Notes under the pieces: generated by a model
Told to the model about the DNA's origin: nothing
Databases searched by the model: none
The model's input: only the letters and a program-made list of their open reading frames with translations
Translations under genes and position numbers: made by a program
Shown: positions 18,895 through 28,504 of the stretch, one piece after another
Layout: each line of letters begins with the position of its first letter
Numbering within the stretch: the stretch's first letter is position 1
Source: Desulfuromonadaceae bacterium
GTDB taxonomy: Bacteria; Desulfobacterota; Desulfuromonadia; Geobacterales; Pseudopelobacteraceae
Direction of reading: 5' to 3'
DNA: 64,000 nt
Assembly (NCBI GenBank): GCA_028683435.1
Contig: JAQUIG010000005.1
Coordinates: 1-64,000 of the forward strand

Positions 18895-20904
18895 ATGCAC
18901 AATATTTTGATTCCCGCTGACAAGGCCCGGCTTTGTGCCGATGCCATCCGTTTTCTTTCGATTGATGCTGTTGAAAAAGCAAATTCAGGTCACCCCGGTC
19001 TACCGATGGGAGCTGCCGACTGTGGGTTCGCCCTGTGGGGCAACTTTCTTTCCTTCAACCCTGAAGATCCCTGCTGGCCGAACCGCGACCGCTTCGTCCT
19101 TTCCGCCGGGCATGGCTCGATGCTCCTCTATTCACTGTTGCACCTGTTCGGCTACGACCTGCCGCTGGAGGAACTAAAAAACTTTCGCCAGTGGGGGAGC
19201 AAAACTCCCGGGCATCCGGAATTCGGCCACACTGTCGGTGTTGAAGTGACGACCGGGCCACTTGGACAGGGTTTTGCCAATGGTGTCGGTATGGCTGTTG
19301 CCTCAAAAATGGCCGCAGAGCGTTTCAATAGCGCCGATTTCAGACCTATCGATCATACGATCTACGCCCTTTTAGGTGATGGCTGCCTGCAGGAAGGAAT
19401 CAGTTATGAAGCGGCTGCTCTGGCCGGGCACCTGAAACTGGGTAACCTCGTTTATATCTATGATAGCAACAGCATTACCATCGAAGGGAAAACCGATCTG
19501 GCCTGGTCGGAGGACGTTGAGGGGCGCTTTATCGCCAGCGGATGGCATGTCCAGAAGATTGACGGCCATGATTTCGATCAGATCAATACTGCTATTGCAG
19601 TGGCCAAGGCGGAAAAAACAAAACCGTCGATCATTATAGCGACAACTCACATCGCCTTCGGATCTCCTAATAAACAGGATTCATCCGGAGCTCACGGTTC
19701 TCCGCTCGGTGCAGAAGAGATTGCTGCCACCCGCGCAAATCTTGACTGGAAATACGGTCCGTTTGAGATTCCTCAGGAAGTACACGACACATGTTCGGCA
19801 CAGATAGAAGTAAAAAAACTGGCTTATGCATCCTGGCAACGCAAGTTTACCGCCTGGCATGCCGCCAATCCAGAAAAAGCCCGGCTTTGGGATCAGATGT
19901 GGCACAAACACCTGCCGGTAAACCTCTCTGAAGAACTGCTGGCTGTTGTTGCCGGTAAAGACGGCGCTACCCGCGCCCTGTCAGGAACAGTCCTGCAGAA
20001 GGCAGCCGCATTGGTGCCTTCACTTGTTGGCGGTTCTGCCGATTTGACCCCCTCCAACAACAGCGATATAAAAGGTTCAACATCAGTTCAGGCGGACAGT
20101 TTTTCCGGTCGTAACCTCCACTTCGGAATTAGAGAACATGCCATGGGAGCGGTTGTTAACGGCATGGCGCTCTACGGCTGTTTCATCCCGTATGGTGCCA
20201 CTTTTTTAGTCTTTGCCGACTACTGCCGCCCGGCTATCCGCCTCTCGGCATTGATGAAGGTTCAGGCGATCTACATATTTACTCACGATTCTTTCTTTGT
20301 CGGTGAAGACGGCCCGACTCATCAGCCGATAGAACACGTCGCCTCATTGCGCCTTATTCCCGGTCTGCAGGTTATCCGGCCTGCGGATGGGACAGAAACC
20401 GCATTGGCATGGCAGGCTGCCCTGCAGTATCACGGTCCGACCGCGCTGATCCTGACCCGCCAGAAACTGCCGGTAATTTCCCGGTCAGCAAAATTTACTC
20501 CGGCTGATGCGCTCAAGGGTGGGTATGTCATCTCTTCACCTGAAGGCAAAACCGATGTGGTGATTCTGGCCAGCGGTTCCGAAGTTCATATCGCCGTTGA
20601 AACGGCGGCTACCCTCGCCAGTCAAGGTATAAATGCGCGAATAGTGTCAGTCCCCTGTCTTGAAACTTTCATTAGTCAACCGGCAGAGTATCGCAACGAA
20701 CTGCTTCCGGTCGGTATACCACGCGTGGCGTTTGAGGCTGGACGAGGAATGCCGTGGGGGAGCTTGATAGGTTGTGATGGCTTGTTTATTGGAATTGAAC
20801 ATTTTGGCGCGTCTGCGCCGGACAAGGTCCTGGCCGAACAGTTTGGCTTCACCGCGCCGCAGGTTGCGGAGAAGATTGCGGATTTTGTTAAAAAACAGGC
20901 CTAA
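18895..20904 (+). CDS. tkt: transketolase
   Basis: This TPP-dependent enzyme moves two-carbon units in the non-oxidative pentose phosphate pathway. It makes sedoheptulose 7-phosphate, the substrate of gmhA in this window. The 669 residues contain the TPP site GDGCLQEG followed by a conserved Asn ([10 protein letters not shown]), [11 protein letters not shown] near the N terminus, and the pyrimidine-domain segment [13 protein letters not shown] with catalytic Glu. The ATG at 18895 has AAAGGAA upstream; the in-frame extension to 18814 overlaps thiL and is unlikely. Confidence 0.96.
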   Translation: MHNILIPADKARLCADAIRFLSIDAVEKANSGHPGLPMGAADCGFALWGNFLSFNPEDPCWPNRDRFVLSAGHGSMLLYSLLHLFGYDLPLEELKNFRQWGSKTPGHPEFGHTVGVEVTTGPLGQGFANGVGMAVASKMAAERFNSADFRPIDHTIYALLGDGCLQEGISYEAAALAGHLKLGNLVYIYDSNSITIEGKTDLAWSEDVEGRFIASGWHVQKIDGHDFDQINTAIAVAKAEKTKPSIIIATTHIAFGSPNKQDSSGAHGSPLGAEEIAATRANLDWKYGPFEIPQEVHDTCSAQIEVKKLAYASWQRKFTAWHAANPEKARLWDQMWHKHLPVNLSEELLAVVAGKDGATRALSGTVLQKAAALVPSLVGGSADLTPSNNSDIKGSTSVQADSFSGRNLHFGIREHAMGAVVNGMALYGCFIPYGATFLVFADYCRPAIRLSALMKVQAIYIFTHDSFFVGEDGPTHQPIEHVASLRLIPGLQVIRPADGTETALAWQAALQYHGPTALILTRQKLPVISRSAKFTPADALKGGYVISSPEGKTDVVILASGSEVHIAVETAATLASQGINARIVSVPCLETFISQPAEYRNELLPVGIPRVAFEAGRGMPWGSLIGCDGLFIGIEHFGASAPDKVLAEQFGFTAPQVAEKIADFVKKQA

Positions 20905-20911
20905 GGTCTCT

Positions 20912-21601
20912 ATGGAACTGATCGAACAACTCAAAAAACCGCTCCTTTTCTCCGGTCTGAACGATGCTGATCTTGCCGCACTGGCATCCATTACGGTTCG
21001 CCGCCCCTTCAGGAAGGGAGAGACCCTGTTCAGTGAAGGGGAGGAGGCTACCGGCTTCTATCTGCTTGTGTCCGGAAGTGTCAAGCTCTGCCGGATGTCA
21101 GCCGACGGGCGCGAGAAAGTACTTCATTTTGTCAAGCCATGCGAAACGTTTGCCGAAGCCGCCTTTTTCGGCAATGGTACATACCCGGCCGAAGCCCGAT
21201 CACTTGAACCCGGGGAGGTGTTCTACCTTCCTCGCCAGGGCTTCATGGAGCTTATGGGGCGTAATCCAGGCTTTGCCTTTAACCTTGTGGTGTCACTCTC
21301 GCTCATGTTGCGTCAGTTTGTCCACCAGATTGAAGAGCTCTCCTTTGCCGATGTTACTTCACGGCTAGCCTCCTTTCTCGTGCGGCGTTCGGCTGAGAAC
21401 TCGACCAGTTTTGACGGAATTACCTATATTGATCTGGGGATCAAAAAGGGTGAACTTGCATCTCGTCTGGGAACCGCCAGCGAGACAATCTCGCGTACCT
21501 TCAAGAAAATGAAGGATGAAGGGATCATCGAGGTACAGGGCAGTCGTGTGGTCGTGCATCAGATGGAAAAACTGGAAAAATTGAGCGAACGACACGAGTA
21601 G
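20912..21601 (+). CDS. Crp/Fnr-family transcription regulator
   Basis: The 229-residue protein has a cyclic-nucleotide-binding-fold sensor (about residues 10-130, including FRKGETLFSEGEEATGFY), a dimerisation helix, and a C-terminal winged helix-turn-helix with LASRLGTASETISRTFKKM near 185. It lacks the N-terminal Cys cluster of Fnr, so it does not bind an Fe-S cluster in that way. It resembles DNR/NnrR-like or general Crp-like regulators; the ligand is unknown. It begins eight bases after tkt, with a weak ribosome site. Confidence 0.88.
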   Translation: MELIEQLKKPLLFSGLNDADLAALASITVRRPFRKGETLFSEGEEATGFYLLVSGSVKLCRMSADGREKVLHFVKPCETFAEAAFFGNGTYPAEARSLEPGEVFYLPRQGFMELMGRNPGFAFNLVVSLSLMLRQFVHQIEELSFADVTSRLASFLVRRSAENSTSFDGITYIDLGIKKGELASRLGTASETISRTFKKMKDEGIIEVQGSRVVVHQMEKLEKLSERHE

Positions 21602-21647
21602 TAGTGCTTTTGAAAAATCCTCACAGATGCGTATGGGAGATAATTGA

Positions 21648-22658
21648 ATGCTGATAGTCATGAACCACAATGCCACTCAGGCAGATGTCGATGCCATTAG
21701 CAGAATAGTTCAGGAGATGGGCTTCAGGGCTGAACCGATTCCGGGCAGTGAACGAACCGCAATCGGTGTACTGGGTAACCACGGCTATGTAGATGACTCC
21801 AAAATACTGGAATTGCCTGGCGTACAGCGGGTTATACACGTCTCGAAGCCTTACAAACTGGTTTCGCGTGATTTCCATCCCGAAGATACGGTTGTTGATG
21901 TCGCTGGCGTCAAAGTCGGTCAGGGATGCCGTCCGGTTGTAGTCGGTGGTCCCTGCGCGGTGGAGAGCCTGGAGCAGATTGTCAAGACGGCACTCTTTGT
22001 TAAGAAATGCGGGGCGGACATGCTGCGCGGCGGGGCATTCAAGCCGCGCACCGGGCCGCATACCTTTCAGGGGTTGCGTGAGGAGGGGCTCAAGCTGCTG
22101 GCGATTGCCGGAAAAGAGAGCGGCCTGCCGATTGTGACCGAAGTCATGAGTCCGGACAATGTTGGTTTAGTCGCAGGGTACGCTGATCTGTTGCAGGTTG
22201 GCGCCCGCAACATGCAGAACTTTGACCTGCTGCGCGAATTGGGAAGAATCCGTAAACCGGTGCTGTTAAAACGTGGTATGAGCGCAACGGTTGAAGAGTT
22301 TCTCGCTGCGGCCGAATATATCCTTGCGGAAGGTAACCATCAGGTTATCCTCTGCGAGCGCGGGATTCGAACCTTTGAAACCGCGACACGTAATACCCTG
22401 GACCTTTCGATCGTTCCGCTGGTGAAGGAGCTGTCGCACCTGCCGATCATGGTTGACCCGTCCCATGCAACCGGTAAGCGCTCGCTGGTTTCACCGATGG
22501 CAAAGGCGGCACTGGTAGCCGGAGCGGATGGGGTGCTGATAGAAGTTCACCCCGAACCGGAAAAGGCGCTTTCTGATGGGCCTCAATCGCTTACCTTCCC
22601 CGGTTTTGAGCAAATGATGAGCGAAATAGCACAGTTAACTCTTTTTTTGCGCAAATAA
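21648..22658 (+). CDS. aroF: 3-deoxy-7-phosphoheptulonate (DAHP) synthase, KDO8P-type
   Basis: This enzyme joins PEP and erythrose 4-phosphate, the first step to chorismate. The 336 residues have an N-terminal ferredoxin-like regulatory domain (about 1-70) as in Thermotoga-type DAHP synthases. The barrel carries [42 protein letters not shown] and MVDPSHATG, with the metal Cys, His, Glu and Asp residues. Its substrate erythrose 4-phosphate is made by the nearby transketolase. An ATG with GGGAGA upstream sets the start. Confidence 0.95.
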   Translation: MLIVMNHNATQADVDAISRIVQEMGFRAEPIPGSERTAIGVLGNHGYVDDSKILELPGVQRVIHVSKPYKLVSRDFHPEDTVVDVAGVKVGQGCRPVVVGGPCAVESLEQIVKTALFVKKCGADMLRGGAFKPRTGPHTFQGLREEGLKLLAIAGKESGLPIVTEVMSPDNVGLVAGYADLLQVGARNMQNFDLLRELGRIRKPVLLKRGMSATVEEFLAAAEYILAEGNHQVILCERGIRTFETATRNTLDLSIVPLVKELSHLPIMVDPSHATGKRSLVSPMAKAALVAGADGVLIEVHPEPEKALSDGPQSLTFPGFEQMMSEIAQLTLFLRK

Positions 22659-22951
22659 TTTCTCTGTATACAAAACGCTTGAAATGTCCGATTCATCGGA
22701 GTAATAATAAATCAGAAGTTAACTCTCTCTGCCCTGCCCGTTGGTTGATACGCCCGGGCGGAATGCTGAAAAAAACGGGGGTTGTTCCCTGCTGTGGTGT
22801 GCTGCCTTCAGTACGCGGGTTTGCCTGAAACAGTATATTGACTCCCACAATTAAGGAACTCGCCGGAGGCCCTTAATGCTGACGACAGGGTGGAGAGAAT
22901 TTGAAAAAGGGGATGCCGAAAGGTTTCCCCTTTTTTGCTAAGGAGCTGCGG

Positions 22952-23665
22952 TTGAATACCACGAGATGCCCTCAGTGTGGCTTCAAAGCTGCCCTGCTGA
23001 CAGAATCTGATTTCCACACCTGCAGCCAATGTCGCGCCCTGTTCCGGGTGTTTGGTGGCCAGAGCGTTTCCGAACAGTATTTCCGGCATGAGCCGGATGA
23101 TGCGCTTGCCTGGGGAGCCCTGATCGGCCTTCTTGACTCTGAAGGGGTTGCCGTTCCTGCCGCAGCGACAGCAATCTCGTTCGGATACCACCCCTTCTGG
23201 TTTGCCGAACTCGACAACGGCAGCACCCGCTTTAAGACGGCGGGGAGTGCTCTGAACGGTTACCCTCAACCTTCCGTACCGCCTCCCGGTAATCTCGAAT
23301 TTCCTCCTCCCGGCAGATCATTCCCCCAGCCAACGATTGCGCCAGAAACCTTCCTTGCTCAGGCCGAAGTGCCGGTACGCCTCAGGCTGCTGCAGCTGCC
23401 TCTCTACCTGATCAATTTTGAATTGCCCGGACAACAGTGCCAGGCGACGGTGTCAGGCTGTTCCTGGCAGGTTTACCTGACAAAGATTCCGAATGAAACC
23501 GGTATTCATATCTCGTCGTCGCGACTGCTGTTCCTGGGCGGCTATGTTGCGCTTTTGCTCCTTGCCGGGACTCTGGCGCCGAATGTCTTCTGGAGGAGTT
23601 CGCTGGTCGCCCTGATCCTCTTGGTCGCCTGGCGGCTCGAGATCTCCGGTGATAGGGAAGGCTGA
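22952..23665 (+). CDS. zinc-ribbon membrane protein of unknown function (first of three)
   Basis: The 237-residue protein starts with a zinc ribbon: CPQC (C6-C9 region) and CSQC about 18 residues later. A variable, Pro-rich middle contains FGYHPFWFAEL and LPLYLINFEL. Two hydrophobic segments lie at about 180-220. The TTG at 22952 has AAGGAG six bases upstream and puts the ribbon at the N terminus; an upstream TTG (22901) and ATG (22913) are also in frame. It overlaps the next gene by one base. I do not recognise a named family, though ribbon plus HPFW/LPLY strands recalls YdjG/YdjH-type proteins. Confidence 0.75.
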   Translation: MNTTRCPQCGFKAALLTESDFHTCSQCRALFRVFGGQSVSEQYFRHEPDDALAWGALIGLLDSEGVAVPAAATAISFGYHPFWFAELDNGSTRFKTAGSALNGYPQPSVPPPGNLEFPPPGRSFPQPTIAPETFLAQAEVPVRLRLLQLPLYLINFELPGQQCQATVSGCSWQVYLTKIPNETGIHISSSRLLFLGGYVALLLLAGTLAPNVFWRSSLVALILLVAWRLEISGDREG

Positions 23666-24636
23666 TGGCAACAATCGTTTTCAAATGCCCCCACTGCGGC
23701 GGGCCGTTTGAGTGCGCCGAGGGAGATCGTAGCGCCGTCTGCCGATTTTGCGGCGTTACCTCTGTAATCTCCGGAGACAGCGGTGTACATCGTTTGCTGA
23801 TCCGTGAACGGGTTGATCTCAATGCTGCCCGTGCCGCAGTGCGAAAACTGCTTGCAGCAGGGGGGGATGCCCGGGAGTCCGCCTCCTCCTTCAGTTTTAA
23901 AGAGGGTACGCTCCTTTTTCTGCCGTTCTGGAGGATCAGAGGGATAGCAACAGGGTGGCAGTGGCGTGAGAAGGAAACATTCAGGGAAGAGGTTGAGTAT
24001 GATGAGAACGGCACCCGCTTCACCCGTACAGTGAAAGGGGAGAATGAGCGGAGTTTTTCCCTGGTGGCCGCACCGCTTGATCTCAGCACGCCGGCCGGAG
24101 ATTACTCCCCCTATGGTCAGATGCCGGTCGGCCTCGCCGCCGCTGTGCTGAAATGCGAAGCACTGGATTATCGGGAAACAGCGGCCCGGGCAACCGTGGT
24201 GGACCCGCTCAAGGGGATCGCCCAGGCGCGGCAGGAAGCGCTTGCCATAACGAGGGTGGGCGGCAACCCGGATGGCACGGTACACCAGGAAGCACGTGTC
24301 CGTATTTCGTCAGAATGGCTCGCACTCACGTACTATCCGATATGGCGACTGCTCTTTACGAGGGGGGGGCGTGTGTATCCCGTAACGATAGATGCGGTTA
24401 ACTGCACTATTATCAGGTGTCAATTTCCGGGTGAAGAGCAGCGCGAACGGTTCCTGCCGTTGGCGCTGATAGCCATGGTTCTGCTGGGATGGACGACGAT
24501 GCCTGCTGCCGGCGCGGCGCTAACGGCTCTGTCGGCATATCTGCTGAAATGGCGAACAGGAACTCTGGACGCCCCCTCAATTATCAAGCTACTCGCCGGA
24601 ACTCCGAAGCGAAGTGTGGGGGTGGAGCGTGGCTGA
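23665..24636 (+). CDS. zinc-ribbon membrane protein of unknown function (second of three)
   Basis: The 323 residues begin with a zinc ribbon (CPHC and CRFC, residues 8-31). A helical stretch follows, then LFLPFWRIRG near 90, a repeat-like YYPIWRLLF near 220, a VYPVTIDAVN strand, and two membrane segments at about 265-295. The LPFW/YPIW pair suggests two copies of the same beta-rich domain. It overlaps the first gene by one base and the third by eight, so the three are surely co-translated. Function unknown; probably a membrane-anchored complex. Confidence 0.78.
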   Translation: MATIVFKCPHCGGPFECAEGDRSAVCRFCGVTSVISGDSGVHRLLIRERVDLNAARAAVRKLLAAGGDARESASSFSFKEGTLLFLPFWRIRGIATGWQWREKETFREEVEYDENGTRFTRTVKGENERSFSLVAAPLDLSTPAGDYSPYGQMPVGLAAAVLKCEALDYRETAARATVVDPLKGIAQARQEALAITRVGGNPDGTVHQEARVRISSEWLALTYYPIWRLLFTRGGRVYPVTIDAVNCTIIRCQFPGEEQRERFLPLALIAMVLLGWTTMPAAGAALTALSAYLLKWRTGTLDAPSIIKLLAGTPKRSVGVERG

Positions 24637-25243
24637 TGGCGGATTCAGGATCGTGCCTCTGGTCTGCGGGCGGTGCGCCGCGAGGATGACGGCTGGCAAA
24701 GAACAGGTGGTCTATCAGTGCGGCGGATGCGGTAGCATGTGGGAGCTGGCAGAGGGGAGGCTTGTGCCGAGAGAGGTTGTCCATTTTTCGGGAAGCGGCG
24801 ACATCTTTCTGCCGTTCTGGTATGCATCGTTCATAATCAACTCACCTGATGGGCTTGTCGACGATACCATGAGCTACATGAAAATGTGCGGCTCAGTTAA
24901 AACGGCAGTCGCTTCCACCGAAGCGCCTTTCGTTTTTATACCGGCATTTTTACTGCCGCCACCGCAGTCGATCAGGCTGGGTAGAAATATGACCGTACGA
25001 TTTCCATCTCTCCAACGGTCACCTGTACGGGATCTTCCCGTTGAGCCGATAACTGTTGCGGAAGTGGATGTACCGGCGCTGGCAGAGCTGATCCTGTTGT
25101 CGACTCTGGTGGAAGAGAGGCGCAATAACCCCTCGTTTTTGGTCTCCTTTAGCGTGGACCTATCTGGAGTGCGTCTGGTATCGGTCTCGTTCAAACGCGA
25201 GGGGAACAGGATGATTCAGCCCGAAATGAATCTGGAAGTGTGA
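24629..25243 (+). CDS. zinc-ribbon protein of unknown function (third of three)
   Basis: The 204-residue protein has a zinc ribbon (CGRC and CGGC, residues 12-32), then DIFLPFWYASF near 58, matching the LPFW motif of the preceding protein, and FIPAFLLPPP near 100. Unlike its neighbours it has no clear membrane segment, so it may be the soluble partner. The start is GTG at 24629, overlapping the previous stop by eight bases. It converges on the GGDEF gene. No named family is recognised. Confidence 0.75.
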   Translation: MADGGFRIVPLVCGRCAARMTAGKEQVVYQCGGCGSMWELAEGRLVPREVVHFSGSGDIFLPFWYASFIINSPDGLVDDTMSYMKMCGSVKTAVASTEAPFVFIPAFLLPPPQSIRLGRNMTVRFPSLQRSPVRDLPVEPITVAEVDVPALAELILLSTLVEERRNNPSFLVSFSVDLSGVRLVSVSFKREGNRMIQPEMNLEV

Positions 25244-25309
25244 TCGTTACGAGGTCGGATTGTCGGTTTTGTGGCCGCACAGCGGGGGGCACGTGGGGCT
25301 TCAGGCCGG

Positions 25310-26215
25310 TTATATTCTGATGAATCGGTTTCTGCCGGAATGTTTTGCCTGGTAGAGCGCGTCATCAGCCCTTTTCAGGAAAGTATCGGGTGTGTCTTCG
25401 GCTACGAAGTCGGAAATTCCGAGGCTGATGGTGACCTTGACGGAGTTGCCCTCAAAACTGTTTTCCATCTTTTCTATATGGGCCCTTATGTGTTCGGCTA
25501 CCGTTTCTGCGGCATCGGCGGGCGTTTCCGGCAGCAGGCAGCAGAACTCTTCGCCGCCGTAGCGGGCGATAAAATCAGTGTTTCTGATGACTGTTGCTGC
25601 TTTTGCCGCCACGGACTGCAGGACCATATCTCCGCACTGATGACCATATGTGTCGTTCACCTTCTTGAAAAAGTCTATATCAATCATGATCAGGCTGAGT
25701 GGCCTGGAATGTCTGCGCTGTCTGTCACACTCCTCCTGCAGGCGGGACTCCAGAAATCTGCGATTGTAAATGCCGGTCAGCGCATCTTTCGTGTTCATCT
25801 CGACCAGTTTTTGCTCATAGGTTGCAAGTTCGGTCACATCCTGGACAATCAGGAAGAGGCCGGAGATCGAATTGTCGTCGGAGCGGAGCGGTCCCATGGT
25901 ACAGCTCTGCTGCATCAGGTCAAAACGATAGCCGAATGAGCTGTCCGGCTTGAAGGGAAAAAGAAAACGGTGCAGCTTTTGGGAGAAGAATGCAAAATTG
26001 CCGAAGGATAGTACCGCCTTGCAGTTTCTATTGAAACTTGGCGTGCTTAGATGCGGAAAAAAATCGAAAAGCGGTTCACTGATAATCTGGTCGGAAGTTA
26101 TTCCGCTGTGCATCACCATCCAGCGGTTCCAATACTGGATCTTTATGTCCCTGTCAAGGACTACCAGACCGAAGTTGACGGTGTCAAAGATCTGGATCAG
26201 CTCACTCAACGTCAT
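25310..26215 (-). CDS. PAS-domain diguanylate cyclase
   Basis: This protein makes cyclic di-GMP from two GTP. The 301 residues have an N-terminal PAS domain (about 5-125, starting DTVNFGLVVLDRD) and a GGDEF domain (about 135-301). The active-site motif is GGEEF (220-224) and the product-inhibition site is RNTD (211-214), so the enzyme should be active and feedback-inhibited. No membrane segment is seen. It overlaps the CheC gene by four bases, as third gene of a CheY-CheC-cyclase operon. The PAS ligand is unknown. Confidence 0.93.
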   Translation of the reverse strand: MTLSELIQIFDTVNFGLVVLDRDIKIQYWNRWMVMHSGITSDQIISEPLFDFFPHLSTPSFNRNCKAVLSFGNFAFFSQKLHRFLFPFKPDSSFGYRFDLMQQSCTMGPLRSDDNSISGLFLIVQDVTELATYEQKLVEMNTKDALTGIYNRRFLESRLQEECDRQRRHSRPLSLIMIDIDFFKKVNDTYGHQCGDMVLQSVAAKAATVIRNTDFIARYGGEEFCCLLPETPADAAETVAEHIRAHIEKMENSFEGNSVKVTISLGISDFVAEDTPDTFLKRADDALYQAKHSGRNRFIRI

Positions 26216-26850
26216 TCGTACTGCTCCATAAAGGTTGCCAGCGATTTTTTCAGCCAGAGGATTGAATCGTTGCTGGTTACCAGGAAGAGGAAGCCGTTTA
26301 CATTACGTTCATTAAAACAGAAGACCGTTTTCAGCACGATTGCCGAGGAGCCGCTTTCAAAGATGTTTACCGGGATCGCATCGTTAGTACTGTTTTCTGT
26401 GACGACGCGTGGCGGTGAATAGGTTACGGCGTCGCCGAGCAGTTCGGACAGTTTGCCGACGCAGGCGCCGATAAGGATATTGCCCACCTCCATCAACGTT
26501 TCCTTTTCCAATGCGTCGATTGACTCTGAGCCGAAGTCTTCGGACCCCTCACCAAAAAGAGATATGAGTTCCTTGCCGGCACTGGCCTGAAAAACAAGGA
26601 AGGCACTTCCTTTGAAATCTCCCCAGAAATTCTGTTCAACAATACTGACGCGGTCATACGAACTGACCTGTGATTTGAGATATTCTGGCAGATCCTGAGC
26701 ATTCAGTATTTCGATATGGGGCACGCTCAGAACAACAAAAATATTGATGACTTCGGCAAGGTCAGCAGCAGCCTTGCCGAAGGCGATGTTCATTATTTCC
26801 TGAAGAATCTCTTTTTCTTCTTCCGAAATGGTGTCGATACAGTAGTCCAT
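26212..26850 (-). CDS. cheC: CheC-family CheY-P phosphatase
   Basis: CheC proteins dephosphorylate CheY-P. The 212-residue protein has both active-site signatures: EIMN near residue 18 with an acidic residue four before the Glu, and EVGN in the second half (ETLMEVGNILIGACVGKL). The length fits CheC rather than one-site CheX. It lies between a CheY and a diguanylate cyclase, far from the main che operon, so it may tune a local CheY signal that feeds c-di-GMP output. Confidence 0.85.
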   Translation of the reverse strand: MDYCIDTISEEEKEILQEIMNIAFGKAAADLAEVINIFVVLSVPHIEILNAQDLPEYLKSQVSSYDRVSIVEQNFWGDFKGSAFLVFQASAGKELISLFGEGSEDFGSESIDALEKETLMEVGNILIGACVGKLSELLGDAVTYSPPRVVTENSTNDAIPVNIFESGSSAIVLKTVFCFNERNVNGFLFLVTSNDSILWLKKSLATFMEQYE

Positions 26851-26854
26851 AGTG

Positions 26855-27226
26855 TTATCCGATGTGCTCCTCGGCTTTTAAAAGTGCGTCTTCGACGGTT
26901 TCCTTGGAGGCGGGTTTTTTCATTACCATGAGCGCTCCCCGGCCCAGTGCGTTTGTGATGGATTTGATCTGAATATCGGCTGTACAGACAATCACGACCG
27001 CTTCCGGATTGAATTCCCTGATTTTTTCGGTTGATTCGGAGCCATCCATGACCGGCATGGTGAGATCCATGAATGTCACGTCAGGGAGGATCTCTTTATA
27101 CGCTTCGAATCCGGCTAAGCCATCACCCGCTTCGAAAACCTCATAGCCACGGTCTTTGGGAATACAACTCTTCATCATTCTTCGGGAAATAGGGGAATCA
27201 TCAACAAGCAGGATTTTTTTGATCAT
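26855..27226 (-). CDS. cheY: CheY-like single-domain response regulator
   Basis: The 123 residues form one receiver domain: acidic pair LLVDDS (D9-D10), phosphoacceptor D54 in FMDLTMP, T82 in VCTAD, and Lys in MKKPAS (103-104). No output domain is present. It is followed four bases later by CheC, so it may be the CheY that the main chemotaxis operon lacks, or a dedicated input to the downstream cyclase. The name cheY is by homology only. Confidence 0.88.
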   Translation of the reverse strand: MIKKILLVDDSPISRRMMKSCIPKDRGYEVFEAGDGLAGFEAYKEILPDVTFMDLTMPVMDGSESTEKIREFNPEAVVIVCTADIQIKSITNALGRGALMVMKKPASKETVEDALLKAEEHIG

Positions 27227-27450
27227 ATTTGATAGTCAACTTTCTGCCGGATCTGAACTAATATAAGCTGCTCTGGGGAATGTTAAAGCAAAGCTAAGAC
27301 AGAAGTGCACAGGATAACCTATTTTACTGCAGTAACGTAGTTAATAGTATTGATTTAGTCAAGGTCGAAAACGCATGCAAGGCTACATTAGCGGCATTTA
27401 TGCTTGGTAGTGACATAATCTTGAAATGATGACAGCGAGGCAGACCTTTA

Positions 27451-28419
27451 TCATGAAACCTGGCTCAATAGCTTCAAGTCATTCATTAAGCGGACAACAG
27501 CCAGTTCCTTTGCCTTTGCCTCGACATCAACCGTCATCTGACGCCCTATCCAGCAATATGGTATATCGCCAGGATTGATGTAATCGGCATGCGGCCTGGG
27601 AGACCCGTTTTCCCACCCCGCTTTGGGAGATGAAATGTGGCATTGTTGTTCCACTCCTGCCGCCTTCCATGTAGCTCCTGCCCTCTCGGTAGCTTCTTCT
27701 ATACTCATGTTGTCCGGATTGCAGCGGTGATGATGCACATCGTAGACCATCGGGATGGCGCGCTGTTCGCAGAGCGGTAGCAAATCCCCGGGTGTATAAC
27801 TGATATCGTCATTTTCGAGTGACAGACGGCATCGCACCGATTCAGGCAGGGCATCATACACCTCTGCAAAACGTTTTAGAGCCGCCTGCTTGTCACCATA
27901 CACCCCGCCGGCGTGAATATTGATAACATCTGCACCGACCGCCTCCGCCAACCGGGCCTGATACTCCAGTTCCTGAATTGAATTTGCGACTACCGCCGGA
28001 TGTGGTGATGACAGGACGACGAACTGGTCGGGGTGGAAACTGAGCCTTATCTGCTGTTTTGCCGCAAAAAGTTTGCAGGTATTAAGAGTACCGCTTATGA
28101 TCTCTCCGTCCGGGATATTTTCCAGCGAATAGCCCGCCTCGGGGTGAGTCATACGGGGGAAAAGCGGCGACATGATACGGAAGGCACCTATGCCGAGTCT
28201 CCGGGCTGTTTCCAGGGCAAGGTGGAGGTTGCGGGCATTGTGCAGGCAAATTTCGGACAGCTTGAGCAGTTGGCGGTCGCGGGGAAGAGCTGAAAGCGCC
28301 TTGACGGTGGTCGTGCGGAATGAGACCGCTTCATTTTTAAACAGACAGCAGAGACCGAGACGGAGCAAGGCATTACCTACTTTCTTGCAGGTTTGATGGC
28401 TATAAATTATCGCATTCAT
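27451..28419 (-). CDS. uvsE: UV damage endonuclease
   Basis: UvsE (UVDE) nicks DNA 5' to UV photoproducts and starts a light-independent repair path. The 322-residue TIM-barrel protein has RLGLCCLF near residue 20 and the metal-site segments SFHPDQFVVLSSP, NIHAGGVYGDK, LENDD, YDVHHHRC and HISSPK. The family usually starts close to the RLG motif, so the first 18 residues may be excess, but no better start is obvious. The gene stands alone and divergent from thiM. It may belong with the light-response genes at 30-34.4 kb. Confidence 0.93.
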   Translation of the reverse strand: MNAIIYSHQTCKKVGNALLRLGLCCLFKNEAVSFRTTTVKALSALPRDRQLLKLSEICLHNARNLHLALETARRLGIGAFRIMSPLFPRMTHPEAGYSLENIPDGEIISGTLNTCKLFAAKQQIRLSFHPDQFVVLSSPHPAVVANSIQELEYQARLAEAVGADVINIHAGGVYGDKQAALKRFAEVYDALPESVRCRLSLENDDISYTPGDLLPLCEQRAIPMVYDVHHHRCNPDNMSIEEATERAGATWKAAGVEQQCHISSPKAGWENGSPRPHADYINPGDIPYCWIGRQMTVDVEAKAKELAVVRLMNDLKLLSQVS

Positions 28420-28504
28420 AACGGCTTATGGTATTGTTGACAACGTTTTTTTATTATGTTTGGCCATTTAAGCTACGGGCACTAGATTTTCAAGGAGAGT
28501 TACG

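Noticed and set aside
22355..22386. tRNA T-arm-like sequence GGATTCGAACC
   Set aside because: It lies inside the DAHP synthase coding frame (ERGIRTFE) and no acceptor or anticodon arm fits around it.
28420..28504. TPP riboswitch upstream of thiM
   Set aside because: Looked for the THI-box CTGAGA and the conserved 3' part; neither is present and the gap is too short.
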